Assembly (NCBI GenBank): GCA_963714155.1
Contig: OY970236.1
Span: 1,674,001 to 1,738,000 of the forward strand
From: VRUE01 sp963714155
GTDB lineage: Bacteria > Actinomycetota > Thermoleophilia > Solirubrobacterales > 70-9
DNA: 64,000 nucleotides
Direction: 5' to 3'
The notes below the pieces were generated by a model. That model was not told the DNA's origin. It saw only the letters and a list, made by a program, of their open reading frames with translations, and searched no databases. A program made the translations under genes and the position numbers. This document shows, piece after piece, positions 16,295-24,531 of this stretch (the stretch's first letter is position 1; every line of letters starts with the position of its first letter).

Positions 16295-17157
16295 TGTCGA
16301 GCGGCGCTGAGTTGCGCCAGTTCGCCACCGACGGCGAGGTGGTGATCTGCGGTGAGACGGTGGGGGAGGGTCCGCCGATCGTTCTCTGCCACGGGATTAC
16401 GGCCACGCGCCAGTCGGTGATTCATGGCTCGCGGCGGCTGCAGCGCGGCGGCTACACCGTGATCGGCTACGACGCGCGCGGCCACGGTGAGTCCGATCCC
16501 GCCTCGCCGGGCGGTGGTTATGGATACCCGCAGCTGAGGGGAGACCTGGCCAGCGTGATCGATGGGCAAGTGGGCGAGGGGCGCGTGGTGCTGGTGGGCC
16601 ACTCGATGGGCGCTCACACGGCCGTAGGCTTTGCCCTGGAGAATCCGGATCGTGTGGCGGGCCTGGTCCTGATCGGGCCGACCTATCTGGGCACGATCGA
16701 GGCCGACTCGCTGCGTTACTGGGACGGGCTCTCCGCCGCTCTCGATGACGGTGGCATCGACGGGTTCGTCTCCTACATCGACCGCTTCCAGGAGATCGAT
16801 CCCGGTTGGCGGGACTCCGTCCTCCGCTTCACCCGCGAACGGATGGAACGCCACCGTCATCTCGATGCCCTGGTCACGGCGCTGCGCGAGGTGCCGCGAT
16901 CGAGTCCGTTCGAAGCGGTGAACGAGCTCGAGACCCTCGCTGTGCCGACGCTGGTCGTCGCCAGCCACGATGCCGCCGACCCCGGTCATCCGTATGCGAT
17001 CGCCCGGGAGTACGCGGAGCGAATCCCCGGCGCTCGCTTGGTCAGCGAGGCGCAGGGACAGTCGCCGCTGGCCTGGCAGGGTGGACGGCTCTCCCGCGCG
17101 ATCGAGGCCTTTTGCGCCGAACCGGAGGTAGTGGAGCGGCTGCGGGCTGCTCCTTAG
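16294..17157 (+). CDS. alpha/beta hydrolase with the catalytic His replaced by Gln
   Basis: 287 residues. The oxyanion region is LCHGIT, the nucleophile elbow GHSMGA has Ser104, and an acidic residue lies in ASHDAADP. The position where the catalytic His normally stands (GHSPLA-like) reads GQSPLA with Gln256, one base away from His. It may have lost classical hydrolase activity or use another residue. TGATG coupling to the peroxiredoxin gene suggests a shared transcript. Confidence 0.75.
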   Translation: MSSGAELRQFATDGEVVICGETVGEGPPIVLCHGITATRQSVIHGSRRLQRGGYTVIGYDARGHGESDPASPGGGYGYPQLRGDLASVIDGQVGEGRVVLVGHSMGAHTAVGFALENPDRVAGLVLIGPTYLGTIEADSLRYWDGLSAALDDGGIDGFVSYIDRFQEIDPGWRDSVLRFTRERMERHRHLDALVTALREVPRSSPFEAVNELETLAVPTLVVASHDAADPGHPYAIAREYAERIPGARLVSEAQGQSPLAWQGGRLSRAIEAFCAEPEVVERLRAAP

Positions 17158-17179
17158 CCTCTCCCTAAGGTCCTTCCAA

Positions 17180-17185
17180 TAGCGT
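17180..17185 (+). promoter_or_regulatory. candidate -10 TAGCGT, leaderless type
   Basis: TAGCGT ends 7 nt before the ATG at 17193 and favours it over the GTG at 17184, which would lie within the hexamer. Confidence 0.45.
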
Positions 17186-17192
17186 GCCGGTC

Positions 17193-17624
17193 ATGAAGGC
17201 ACCGGCGGAGGGAACGCTGCGGGGGGTTGCCACCTTTCTGGCCACCTTTGGCATCGGCGTGGCGACCTACATCGCGATCGCCGACTCCGGCGGTGGCTCG
17301 CCGGTTTGCATCGCCGGCGGCCACGGCTGCCAGACGGTCGCCGAAAGCTCTTACTCGCACCTCTTCGGCGTCAACATCGCGATCTTCGGCATCCTCGGCT
17401 ACGTCGTGCTCCTGGCCAGCGCGCTGCTGCGCGGTGACGGGGCCCGCATGGCCGGCTTCCTCGTCGCCCTGGTCGGTTTCGGCTACAGCCTCTACCTGAC
17501 CTACCTGGAGCTCTTCACGATCGACGCGATCTGCCAGTGGTGCGTCGCCAGCGCGGTGCTGATGACCTTGCTTTTTGTTACCAATTCAGCTCGCATGCTG
17601 GCCTACGTTGGGACCGAGCCGTGA
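17193..17624 (+). CDS. vitamin K epoxide reductase family protein
   Basis: 143 residues, four predicted membrane helices. The loop cysteines are Cys39 and Cys46 (VCIAGGHGC), and the active-site CQWC is Cys114/Cys117. Bacterial VKOR replaces DsbB in actinobacteria and reoxidises a DsbA-like partner with quinone. The next gene overlaps by 4 nt (GTGA) and encodes exactly such a partner, so the pair forms an extracytoplasmic disulfide-forming system. Confidence 0.92.
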   Translation: MKAPAEGTLRGVATFLATFGIGVATYIAIADSGGGSPVCIAGGHGCQTVAESSYSHLFGVNIAIFGILGYVVLLASALLRGDGARMAGFLVALVGFGYSLYLTYLELFTIDAICQWCVASAVLMTLLFVTNSARMLAYVGTEP

Positions 17625-18391
17625 GCGGGCGCAGCGACCGCGAGGCGCGGCGCGAAGAGCGCTTGCAAGAAGAACAACAGGCCGGCGCCTCGGAGCGCCG
17701 CCAGCGCCTAATCAAGCTCGCCAGCGCCGCCGCCTTTCTTGTCCTGGTTGTAGTCGCGGTGCTGATCGTGATCAGCCAAAGCGAAAGCGACGGCGGTGAT
17801 GCAAGCAGCATCGTCGACGCCAAGGTCGTTGACCAGGAACTCGCGGGAATACCGCAGACGGGGATGATCCTCGGCAAGCCCAGTGCCAAGGTGCGCTTGC
17901 TCGAGTTTGCCGACCTGCAGTGCCCGGTCTGCAAGGGCTACTCCGAAGAAGTGCTGCCGCAGGTGATCGAGAACCAGGTGCGGAGCGGGGAAGCAAAGAT
18001 CGACTTCCGTAACTTCACGATCATCGACGCCCAGTCGACGCCCGCGGGAGCCGCGGCGATCGCAGCCGGTGAACAGGGCCGGGGCTGGAACTTCGTCGAG
18101 GTCTTCTACCGCAACCAGGGAGCCGAGCGCTCCGGCTACGTCACCGACGAATTCCTCACCGCGATCGCCAAGGCCGCCGGCGTGTCCGACCTCGCCAAGT
18201 GGAACCGCGACCGCAAGAGCCAGCGCGTTGTCTCCAAGGTCGAAGCGACAAGCGCGGAAGCCCAGGAACTGGGATTCACCGGCACGCCATCGTTCGCGCT
18301 CGAGGGCCCGGCAACCTCCGGGGTTGAAGCGATCGGCACTCCGGGCTCCGCTGAGGAGCTGGAATCGGCAATAGACGGTGCTCGCCAGTAA
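17621..18391 (+). CDS. membrane-anchored DsbA-like thiol oxidoreductase
   Basis: 256 residues. A charged cytoplasmic N-terminus and one membrane helix (about 31-52) precede a thioredoxin-fold DsbA domain with the active site CPVC at 101-104 and the cis-Pro in FTGTPSFAL. It is predicted to oxidise secreted proteins and be recharged by the overlapping VKOR. The GTG at 17621 is set by the 4-nt overlap with VKOR. Confidence 0.9.
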   Translation: MSGRSDREARREERLQEEQQAGASERRQRLIKLASAAAFLVLVVVAVLIVISQSESDGGDASSIVDAKVVDQELAGIPQTGMILGKPSAKVRLLEFADLQCPVCKGYSEEVLPQVIENQVRSGEAKIDFRNFTIIDAQSTPAGAAAIAAGEQGRGWNFVEVFYRNQGAERSGYVTDEFLTAIAKAAGVSDLAKWNRDRKSQRVVSKVEATSAEAQELGFTGTPSFALEGPATSGVEAIGTPGSAEELESAIDGARQ

Positions 18392-18490
18392 GCAGGCGGG
18401 CCAAGCGTTGCCGGGCAAATCTACGCTCAAGTTGACATAACCACCATTATCGTGCGTTAGATCGATTTGGCAGGGTCCCGCTTCCCCTCA

Positions 18491-18496
18491 TAGACT
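18491..18496 (+). promoter_or_regulatory. candidate -10 TAGACT, leaderless type
   Basis: TAGACT ends 9 nt before the ATG at 18506. A TTGACA at 18432-18437 lies too far upstream to pair with it. Confidence 0.45.
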
Positions 18497-18505
18497 GCCG
18501 CCGGC

Positions 18506-18970
18506 ATGCGACTCCCCATCTATGAGCCGGTCACCAAGGGCGTGTTGCTGGCGCTTTTCTCGGTGGCGGTGGCAAGCATCGGCGCCGCGTTCTTCCTCGG
18601 CGCGGTTCCGCCGGCCTCGCCGGACCTGCTGCAAAACCTGGCCCTGATCGGCGCGATCCTCCTGCCGGCCTACGTCGTCGAGGTGATCTGGCTCGTTCCG
18701 CGCATGGGTCGCAGCGAAGAACTCGAAGAATGGCTCGGCTTCATCGTTGGCGCCGCGATCGCCGACCTGCTCGCGATCGCCGTCGCCCTGCTCGGCGTCC
18801 AGCACCGCCTGGCGGGCCATTCCAACTCGCTCGACGATCTCGGCCTTGCCTTCGTCATCGTCTCGCTCGCGGTGCTGGCGGGCACGCTTGTCGCCCAACC
18901 GCTGCTGGCCCGCCGCTTCAGTGAGCCTGAGCCCGGCGCGGCTCCGGTGCCACCCGCCGAGTCTCGTTAA
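18506..18970 (+). CDS. hypothetical four-helix membrane protein
   Basis: 154 residues, four hydrophobic segments (about 11-32, 44-63, 74-95 and 111-131) and a Pro/Glu-rich C-terminal tail. No family is recognised. Its TAA overlaps the stop of the convergent methyltransferase. Confidence 0.6.
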   Translation: MRLPIYEPVTKGVLLALFSVAVASIGAAFFLGAVPPASPDLLQNLALIGAILLPAYVVEVIWLVPRMGRSEELEEWLGFIVGAAIADLLAIAVALLGVQHRLAGHSNSLDDLGLAFVIVSLAVLAGTLVAQPLLARRFSEPEPGAAPVPPAESR

Positions 18971-19602
18971 ACGGCAACGGCGCTGCCGGAAACCAGCGGG
19001 CGCACGATCGGCGGTGCCTTCGGCAGCCGTCCTTGCTCCACCTGCTCGAGCCTCAGCGACGAGGACTCGATCGTCGCCACGGTGTCACGGTTGCAGTGGC
19101 AGCCGTCGGCGAGGAAGCGCCAGGGCTTCTCGAATCGATCCTGCCACGCGGCCAGGCCTGCCTCACCGGCGCGCACGTGCTCGATGAAGAGCAGCCTGCC
19201 TCCCGGCTCGAGCACCCGGGCTGCCTCGCGCAGCGCCGCATCCGGGTCCGGAACCGTACAGAGGACCAATGCGAAGACAGCGGTGTCAAAGCTGCTGTCG
19301 GCGAAGGGAAGCTCCTCTGCGGAGGCCTGCACGACCTCGACCCCTCCCCTGTCCCCGACTTTTACTCGAAGCTGTTTGAGCATGTGGGGATCGGGCTCGA
19401 CCATGACCAGCTCGCTCACCGCCGCGGGAAAGAGGTCGAGGTTGACGCCGGTCCCGGCCCCCAGATCGATCGTCCTGCCGAGCGCCCGGGAGAGCAGCTC
19501 GCGCCGCATCTCCCGCAGCCCTCCCTCCTCGGTTGCCTTCAGGCCGCGGTCGTAGAGCGCTGCGAAGGCGCGTCCCCAGGTGGCGTCATAGAGCGCTCCC
19601 AT
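18967..19602 (-). CDS. class I SAM-dependent methyltransferase
   Basis: 211 residues. IDLGAGTGVN is motif I, VMVEPDPHM motif II, LPFADSSFDTAVFALVLCTVPD motif IV, and RVLEPGGRLLFIEHV motif VI, the UbiE/Methyltransf_11 pattern. The C-terminal DGCHCNRDT segment is common in small phospholipid or quinone methyltransferase-like proteins. Substrate unknown. The ATG at 19602 is preferred over the TTG two codons upstream. Confidence 0.8.
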   Translation of the reverse strand: MGALYDATWGRAFAALYDRGLKATEEGGLREMRRELLSRALGRTIDLGAGTGVNLDLFPAAVSELVMVEPDPHMLKQLRVKVGDRGGVEVVQASAEELPFADSSFDTAVFALVLCTVPDPDAALREAARVLEPGGRLLFIEHVRAGEAGLAAWQDRFEKPWRFLADGCHCNRDTVATIESSSLRLEQVEQGRLPKAPPIVRPLVSGSAVAV

Positions 19603-19635
19603 CGTCAAGGTGTACGGCGGCGTCGTGACCTGGGT

Positions 19636-20523
19636 TCAGGCGGCGTCGCGCTGCGCCGGCACGGCGTCTGACTCAGAGTCAACGCCGGGCTCACTGCCCG
19701 CTGCCCGCTGCTCGTAGGCGTGACGGGCGCCGTGGTCCACTTCGGTCATCAGCTTGTCGACCTTCATCAGGCGGCCGAGCCCCTCGCGCATGCCGCGCGG
19801 CAGGTTGGAGACGATCTTGAAGAAGGCGCCGTTGATGCGCGGCACCCAGACATCGAAGCGCGGCACTTCAAGCGCGTCGACGATCTCGTTGGCGACGTCG
19901 GAGGCCTCAACCGGGCGAATCAGCCTCTGCCCCACGCCCGCCGTGAGCTCGGTGTTGACCACGGTCGGCATCACGCAGGCGATCTCCACCCCGCTGCCGC
20001 GCAGCTCGGCCCGTGCGGCCTCGCTGATTCCGACCACGGCGTGCTTGGTGCCCGAGTAGGTGGCGATACCCGGGAAGCCGCCCTTGCCGGCCTGCGAGGC
20101 GAGGTTGACGATGTGGCCGTGGCCGCGCGGCTGGAAGCGCTTAATCGCCAGCTGCATGCCGACGATGACGCCGTAGATATTGATGTCGAGCTGGCGCTTG
20201 AGCGAGTCGTCGGACTCCTCGGCGAAGGGCGTCACCGGCATGATCCCGGCGTTGTTGACGACCACGTCGAGCGGGCCGAGCTCGCGCTCGGCGGCGTCGA
20301 GGAAGCCGGCGAAGGAGCTGCGGTCGGTGACGTCGAGCGCCAGCGCGACCGTGCCACCGCCCAGCTCGCCCGCCGTCTTCTCCGCCAGCTCGAGGTCGAG
20401 GTCGCCGATGGCGACGCGGCAGCCCTTGCGCACCAGCGCCGTGGCCGTCGCCTTGCCGATCCCCCGCGCACCGCCGGTGATCGCCACGACCTTGCCGCTG
20501 AGTGACTGCCGCTCCTTCGCCAT
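19636..20523 (-). CDS. short-chain dehydrogenase/reductase
   Basis: 295 residues, classical SDR: cofactor motif TGGARGIG, NNAG, and the Ser-Tyr-Lys triad in NLASQAG..ATYSGTK. A C-terminal extension of about 40 residues (Glu/Ala/Asp-rich) is not part of the core fold. A strong Shine-Dalgarno (GGAGGAGGAGG) precedes the ATG. It follows a thiolase-like gene by 24 nt, so the two are probably cotranscribed and act on acyl-CoA or lipid substrates. Confidence 0.85.
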   Translation of the reverse strand: MAKERQSLSGKVVAITGGARGIGKATATALVRKGCRVAIGDLDLELAEKTAGELGGGTVALALDVTDRSSFAGFLDAAERELGPLDVVVNNAGIMPVTPFAEESDDSLKRQLDINIYGVIVGMQLAIKRFQPRGHGHIVNLASQAGKGGFPGIATYSGTKHAVVGISEAARAELRGSGVEIACVMPTVVNTELTAGVGQRLIRPVEASDVANEIVDALEVPRFDVWVPRINGAFFKIVSNLPRGMREGLGRLMKVDKLMTEVDHGARHAYEQRAAGSEPGVDSESDAVPAQRDAA

Positions 20524-20547
20524 CGGGTACCTCCTCCTCCAGCGGCC

Positions 20548-21741
20548 TTAGGCCGCTGGCTTGTAGACGGTGACCACGGCGGCGCCGCCGAGGCCGATGT
20601 TGTGCTGCAGGGCCAGCTTGGCGCCCTCGACCTGCCGCTTTTCCGCGTCGCCGCGCAGCTGCCAGGTCAGTTCCGAGCACTGCGCCAGCCCGGTCGCGCC
20701 CAGCGGGTGGCCCTTGGAGATCAGCCCACCGGAGGGGTTGACGACTACCTGGCCGCCGAAGGTGGTCGCTTCTTCCTCGACCAGCTTGTGGGCCTCGCCC
20801 TCGGCGGCAAAACCGAGCGCTTCATAAGTGATGAGCTCGTTGGCGCTGAAGCAGTCGTGCAGCTCGCAGACGTCGACTTCAGCGGCGGCGACCCCGGCCT
20901 CGGCGTAGGCCTCATCGGCCGCCTGCTTCGACATGTCGGAGCCGACGATCTTCATGCAGTCGGTGTCCTCGGCGAAGGTCGAGGAGAGGTCGGTGACCAT
21001 CGACTGGCCGGCGATCTCGATCGCCCGGTCGCCGAGGCCGTGCTCTTCGACGTAGCGCTCGGAGGCGACGATCGCGCAGGCCGAGCCGTCGGAGGTCGGC
21101 GAGCACTGCAGCTTGGTCAGCGGGTCGTGGATCATCCGCGCGCCCTTGATGTCCTCCAGCGAGTACTCGTCCTGGAACTGGGCATAAGGGTTGTTGACCG
21201 AGTGCTTGTGGTTCTTCCAGCCGATCCAGGCGTAGTGGTCGGGGTTGGAGCCGTACTTCTGCATGTGGTCGCGACCGGCGTTGCCGAACATCTGCGGCGC
21301 CGGCGGCGACTGCTCGGGGTCGCGGATCTCGAACATCCGCATCGCGTGCTTGTCGAGCGCGTTGGTGCGGTCGGTGTACTTGACCCCGAGGCTACCCGGC
21401 TCCATCTTCTCGAAGCCCAGCGCCATCGCGCAATCGACGAGGCCGCCCTTGACCGCCTGGCGAGCGAGGAACAGCGCCGAGGAGCCGGTCGAGCAGTTGT
21501 TGTTGACGTTGACCACCGGGATCCCGGTGAGGCCGAGCTGGTAGAGCGCCCGCTGGCCGTAGGTCGAGTCGCCGTAGCAGTAGCCGGCGTAGGCCTGCTG
21601 CACGTCCTCATAGGGAATGCCAGCGTCAGCGAGTGCCTTCTCCCCCGCCTCCTTGGCCCAGTCCGGGTAGTCGCCCTCCTTGCTGCCGGGCTTCTCGAAC
21701 TTGGTCATCCCGACCCCGATCACGAACGTGCGGTTGCTCAA
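20548..21741 (-). CDS. SCP2-type thiolase / lipid-transfer protein
   Basis: 397 residues of the thiolase superfamily. Nucleophile Cys83 is in NNNCSTGSSAL, HDCFS carries the second active-site elements, and GGLISKGHPLGATG is the C-terminal thiolase motif. This branch is usually annotated lipid-transfer protein or SCP-x thiolase and acts in fatty-acid or steroid side-chain degradation. It starts at TTG with AGGAG six bases upstream. The downstream SDR suggests a shared beta-oxidation-like step. Confidence 0.88.
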   Translation of the reverse strand: MSNRTFVIGVGMTKFEKPGSKEGDYPDWAKEAGEKALADAGIPYEDVQQAYAGYCYGDSTYGQRALYQLGLTGIPVVNVNNNCSTGSSALFLARQAVKGGLVDCAMALGFEKMEPGSLGVKYTDRTNALDKHAMRMFEIRDPEQSPPAPQMFGNAGRDHMQKYGSNPDHYAWIGWKNHKHSVNNPYAQFQDEYSLEDIKGARMIHDPLTKLQCSPTSDGSACAIVASERYVEEHGLGDRAIEIAGQSMVTDLSSTFAEDTDCMKIVGSDMSKQAADEAYAEAGVAAAEVDVCELHDCFSANELITYEALGFAAEGEAHKLVEEEATTFGGQVVVNPSGGLISKGHPLGATGLAQCSELTWQLRGDAEKRQVEGAKLALQHNIGLGGAAVVTVYKPAA

Positions 21742-21799
21742 AGTCTGCTCCTGTGTCGCCGCGGACCTGAGCCGCGGTTTGGCTGGTCAGCCAGGAAAT

Positions 21800-22966
21800 C
21801 TACCGGGATCGGGCCAGCGGCACAGGCTCTTGCTGATTTCGGTTCGGCCAGAGCAGGAAGGCGAGGCCGGCGACGAGGATGCCGAGCGCGGTGCCGAGCG
21901 CGCGCTCGCCGGCGGCGTGGAAGGCGGTCTCGCCGATCGAGTCGGCGAGCAGCACGGCGTAGGTGGTGATCGCCGCGGTGAAGAGCGCGTACTGCACGGT
22001 GAGCAGGCCGTAGGCGAAGCCGGTCGCGACTGTCAGACAGATGGCGATCGCGATCTCGTCGCCGCGCAGCCCCTCGGCGAGCGCGGTGGCGACGACGAGT
22101 CCGAGCGCGGTTCCGATTGCCCGCAGGGCGAGGCGGCGAAAGGTCTCGTCCTCCTCCGGGCGGAGGACGAAGAGGATCGTCAGCGGGATCCAGAAGCCGT
22201 GTTCGTGGATGCCCAGCAGCCAATAGAGGGCGACGCCGACACCGAGCGCGGCGCCGAAACGCAAGCCATGGCGGAAGCTGGCCGAGCGCAGGGTGAGGTT
22301 GTCGCGCAGGGCGCGACGCGCGGCCGGCCAGTTCCATCCGCTCTCCCCTCCCTCCTCCTCGCGGTCCCCGGCCACCCAGACGCAGAGCGAGAAAGCGGCC
22401 TGTAGAAGGCCACCCGCGGTGGCGAGCAGCAGCGCCGGCAGCGCGTCGCCGAGGTCGAGCGGCAGGTCCTGCGCGATTAGCAGCGAGAGCGCGATCGAGA
22501 GCCCAAAGATCGCGAACCGCAGCGAGACCGAGAAGCAATAGCCGGCCAAGGCGCCGACCACGGCCATCGTGGCGACGGCGAGGAAAGCATTGGAGCCGGT
22601 GAGCACGCCGAGGACGGCGGCAATTCCGATCAGCGGCGCGACCGCCGCCTGCCAGGCCGCCCGCGGCCGCGCCGGCGCATCCATCGCGGGGAAGCCGGCG
22701 AGCAAGGCCCCCAAGCCGATCGCGCCCTTGGTCGGGCTGTTCAGTCCCAGCTCGAGGATCAGCGCCAGCCCGACCGGCAGGGCGACCAGGAAGCCGCGAC
22801 GCAACGCCGGACCCGGCTCGCTGGGTCCGATCGCGAACAGTGGTGCGGCGCGCAAGCTCTGCCTGGCGCCGCTGGCGTTGAACAGTTCCACGGCCGTCCA
22901 GTCTCGCCCTGCTCGCGGCGGCAGCGCCAGCCTGTCAGTGCCAAGCCTCGAGAGGCCATCGCCCAA
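21800..22966 (-). CDS. FUSC-family membrane protein
   Basis: 388 residues. Two repeats of several membrane helices are separated by a charged cytoplasmic loop (DREEEGGESGW, about residues 200-215), the arrangement of fusaric-acid-resistance-like (FUSC/ArAE) proteins. The segment FWIPLTILFVLRP in the second half is the most characteristic part. It may export aromatic or other organic acids, though the substrate is unproven. The start is uncertain: a TTG at 22966 or a GTG at 22891. Confidence 0.75.
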   Translation of the reverse strand: MGDGLSRLGTDRLALPPRAGRDWTAVELFNASGARQSLRAAPLFAIGPSEPGPALRRGFLVALPVGLALILELGLNSPTKGAIGLGALLAGFPAMDAPARPRAAWQAAVAPLIGIAAVLGVLTGSNAFLAVATMAVVGALAGYCFSVSLRFAIFGLSIALSLLIAQDLPLDLGDALPALLLATAGGLLQAAFSLCVWVAGDREEEGGESGWNWPAARRALRDNLTLRSASFRHGLRFGAALGVGVALYWLLGIHEHGFWIPLTILFVLRPEEDETFRRLALRAIGTALGLVVATALAEGLRGDEIAIAICLTVATGFAYGLLTVQYALFTAAITTYAVLLADSIGETAFHAAGERALGTALGILVAGLAFLLWPNRNQQEPVPLARSR

Positions 22967-22967
22967 G

Positions 22968-22973
22968 TACCCT
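22968..22973 (+). promoter_or_regulatory. candidate -10 TACCCT, leaderless type
   Basis: TACCCT ends 8 nt before the GTG at 22982. Confidence 0.4.
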
Positions 22974-22981
22974 GGAAGATC

Positions 22982-23743
22982 GTGATCCTCGCCGAGCTGA
23001 GCTCCGACCCGGCCGCGGGTGTCGGCATCTTCGCCGCCCTGGCGGCGGGGGTCGTCTCCTTCCTCTCACCCTGCGTGCTGCCGCTCGTTCCGGGTTACCT
23101 ATCCGCGGTCAGCGGTGTCTCCGCCAACGAGCTCGAGACCGCGGGCTGGCGTCGCATTCTCGGCCCCAGCCTCCTCTTCGTCGCCAGCTTCTCGGCGATC
23201 TTCGTTGCTGAGGGGCTGACGGCCACGGCGCTCGGCTCCGCCTTTCAGGATCACGAAGAGCTGCTCAGCAAGGTCGCCGCGGCGCTGATCATCGCCATGG
23301 GCGTCCTTTTCGTCTCTTCACTCTTCATCACCCGCCTCAACCGCGAGTGGCACGTCGACGCGCTGCTGGAGCGTGCTGGTAAAGGGGGGCCGATCGTCGC
23401 CGGCGCCGCCTTCGCGATCGCCTGGACGCCCTGCATCGGCCCCACGCTCGGCGCGATCCTCACCGCCGCCTCGCTCTCCGGCTCGGCCGCCCACGGCGCC
23501 CTGCTGCTGGTCGTCTACTCCGCTGGGCTGGCGATCCCGTTCCTGCTCACGGCGATCGCCTTCTCGCGAATGACAACCGCCTTCACCGTAGTCAAGCGCC
23601 ACTACCAAGCGATCGTCGCCACTGGTGGCGTGATCCTGATCGCGATGGGCGTCCTGATCTGGACCAACGAGCTGACCCAGCTCAACGCCGACGCCCAGAG
23701 TTGGCTCAGCGGCCTCGGTTTGGATTTTTGGAACTCGGTCTGA
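22982..23743 (+). CDS. ccdA: CcdA-type cytochrome c biogenesis / thiol transport protein
   Basis: 253 residues, six predicted membrane helices. The two redox cysteines sit in the conserved SFLSPCVLPLVPGY and WTPCIGPTLG loops. CcdA passes electrons from cytoplasmic thioredoxin across the membrane for cytochrome c assembly or other extracytoplasmic thiol reduction. No other cytochrome c maturation gene lies nearby. It ends directly against the stop of a convergent small gene. Confidence 0.9.
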   Translation: MILAELSSDPAAGVGIFAALAAGVVSFLSPCVLPLVPGYLSAVSGVSANELETAGWRRILGPSLLFVASFSAIFVAEGLTATALGSAFQDHEELLSKVAAALIIAMGVLFVSSLFITRLNREWHVDALLERAGKGGPIVAGAAFAIAWTPCIGPTLGAILTAASLSGSAAHGALLLVVYSAGLAIPFLLTAIAFSRMTTAFTVVKRHYQAIVATGGVILIAMGVLIWTNELTQLNADAQSWLSGLGLDFWNSV

Positions 23744-24025
23744 CTAGTTGTTGACGACCGGGACGACCGTCTCCATCTCCTGGCCGATCGCCTCGGCCTC
23801 CTCCAGGCCCTCGCCGTCGAGGTCGCGTGAGCAGACGATGCGGAAGCGGCCGGTGCCGATCTCCGCGTCCGGCACGACCGGCAGCCCGCGGATGTGATCC
23901 CAGCCCAGTCGTTCGACCTCAAACGGGTTCATTCGCACCTCGGCCGCCGGAAAGGGGCAGTTCGAGTTGTGCTGGTCGATCGCCTTCGAGATCGCCTCGA
24001 GGTTCTTCGCCTCTGGGGAAGCCAT
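23744..24025 (-). CDS. hypothetical protein, 93 residues
   Basis: Soluble, acidic, mixed alpha/beta composition, with one Cys in a CPFP segment and one in FRIVCSRD. No family is recognised. A TAGACT hexamer 7 nt upstream of the ATG supports it being a real gene. Confidence 0.6.
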   Translation of the reverse strand: MASPEAKNLEAISKAIDQHNSNCPFPAAEVRMNPFEVERLGWDHIRGLPVVPDAEIGTGRFRIVCSRDLDGEGLEEAEAIGQEMETVVPVVNN

Positions 24026-24032
24026 TGACGGA

Positions 24033-24038
24033 AGTCTA
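24033..24038 (-). promoter_or_regulatory. candidate -10 TAGACT, leaderless type
   Basis: TAGACT on the minus strand, ending 7 nt before the ATG at 24025. Confidence 0.45.
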
Positions 24039-24052
24039 AGAGGGCGGGATGG

Positions 24053-24466
24053 CTACAGGGTGCCGCCGCTGTCATAGGCCTCGCCCGGCTTGGCCCCCAG
24101 AGCGAGCAAGCGGAGGCCGTCGGGGCCGGCGAGGATCTTGCGCGCGACGCCGGGGCCAACGCGAACGATGTGATCGGGGTCGATCGGGTACTCCTCGCCG
24201 TCCACCACCAAGGTGCCGGAACCGCGCAAAGCAACGTAGACCTCCTCCTGGCCCAACTGCTCTGGGCGCTTGGTGAACATCTGGCCGCCGATGCCGTCTT
24301 CGTCGTGGTCGTGCTCGGGGTATTCGTCGGCACCGGCCGCAAACTCCTCGATCGAGATCCCGAACGAGCTGACGCCGAGGGCGGCCGCGACGCGGCGCAT
24401 CGAGAGGCGGTCGAAGCCTTCAATTGCCTCGATGTCCTCGATCCCGAGGTGAGTCAGATTGGCCAT
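24053..24466 (-). CDS. cupin-domain protein
   Basis: 137 residues, a single cupin barrel. The first motif carries PEHDHDEDG..GQ..E and the second is P..HIVRVGPGVARKI. The His/Glu metal-site residues of motif 1 are mostly present, while motif 2 has few. Probably a small sensor or isomerase-type cupin with unknown ligand. Confidence 0.75.
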   Translation of the reverse strand: MANLTHLGIEDIEAIEGFDRLSMRRVAAALGVSSFGISIEEFAAGADEYPEHDHDEDGIGGQMFTKRPEQLGQEEVYVALRGSGTLVVDGEEYPIDPDHIVRVGPGVARKILAGPDGLRLLALGAKPGEAYDSGGTL

Positions 24467-24472
24467 GCCAGC

Positions 24473-24478
24473 AACCTA
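24473..24478 (-). promoter_or_regulatory. candidate -10 TAGGTT, leaderless type
   Basis: TAGGTT on the minus strand, ending 6 nt before the cupin ATG at 24466. Confidence 0.45.
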
Positions 24479-24519
24479 CCCCGCCGCCGGGGCGTTAAAT
24501 CGCCGTCCCCCCTCCCTCC

Positions 24520-24525
24520 TACCAT
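24520..24525 (+). promoter_or_regulatory. candidate -10 TACCAT, leaderless type
   Basis: TACCAT ends 6 nt before the dinB GTG at 24532. No SOS-type operator was seen nearby. Confidence 0.4.
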
Positions 24526-24531
24526 CGGATC

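Noticed and set aside
18432..18462. TTGACA with TTAGAT as a promoter
   Set aside because: The spacer is 19 nt and the distance to the next start is long; TAGACT at 18491 fits the local pattern better.
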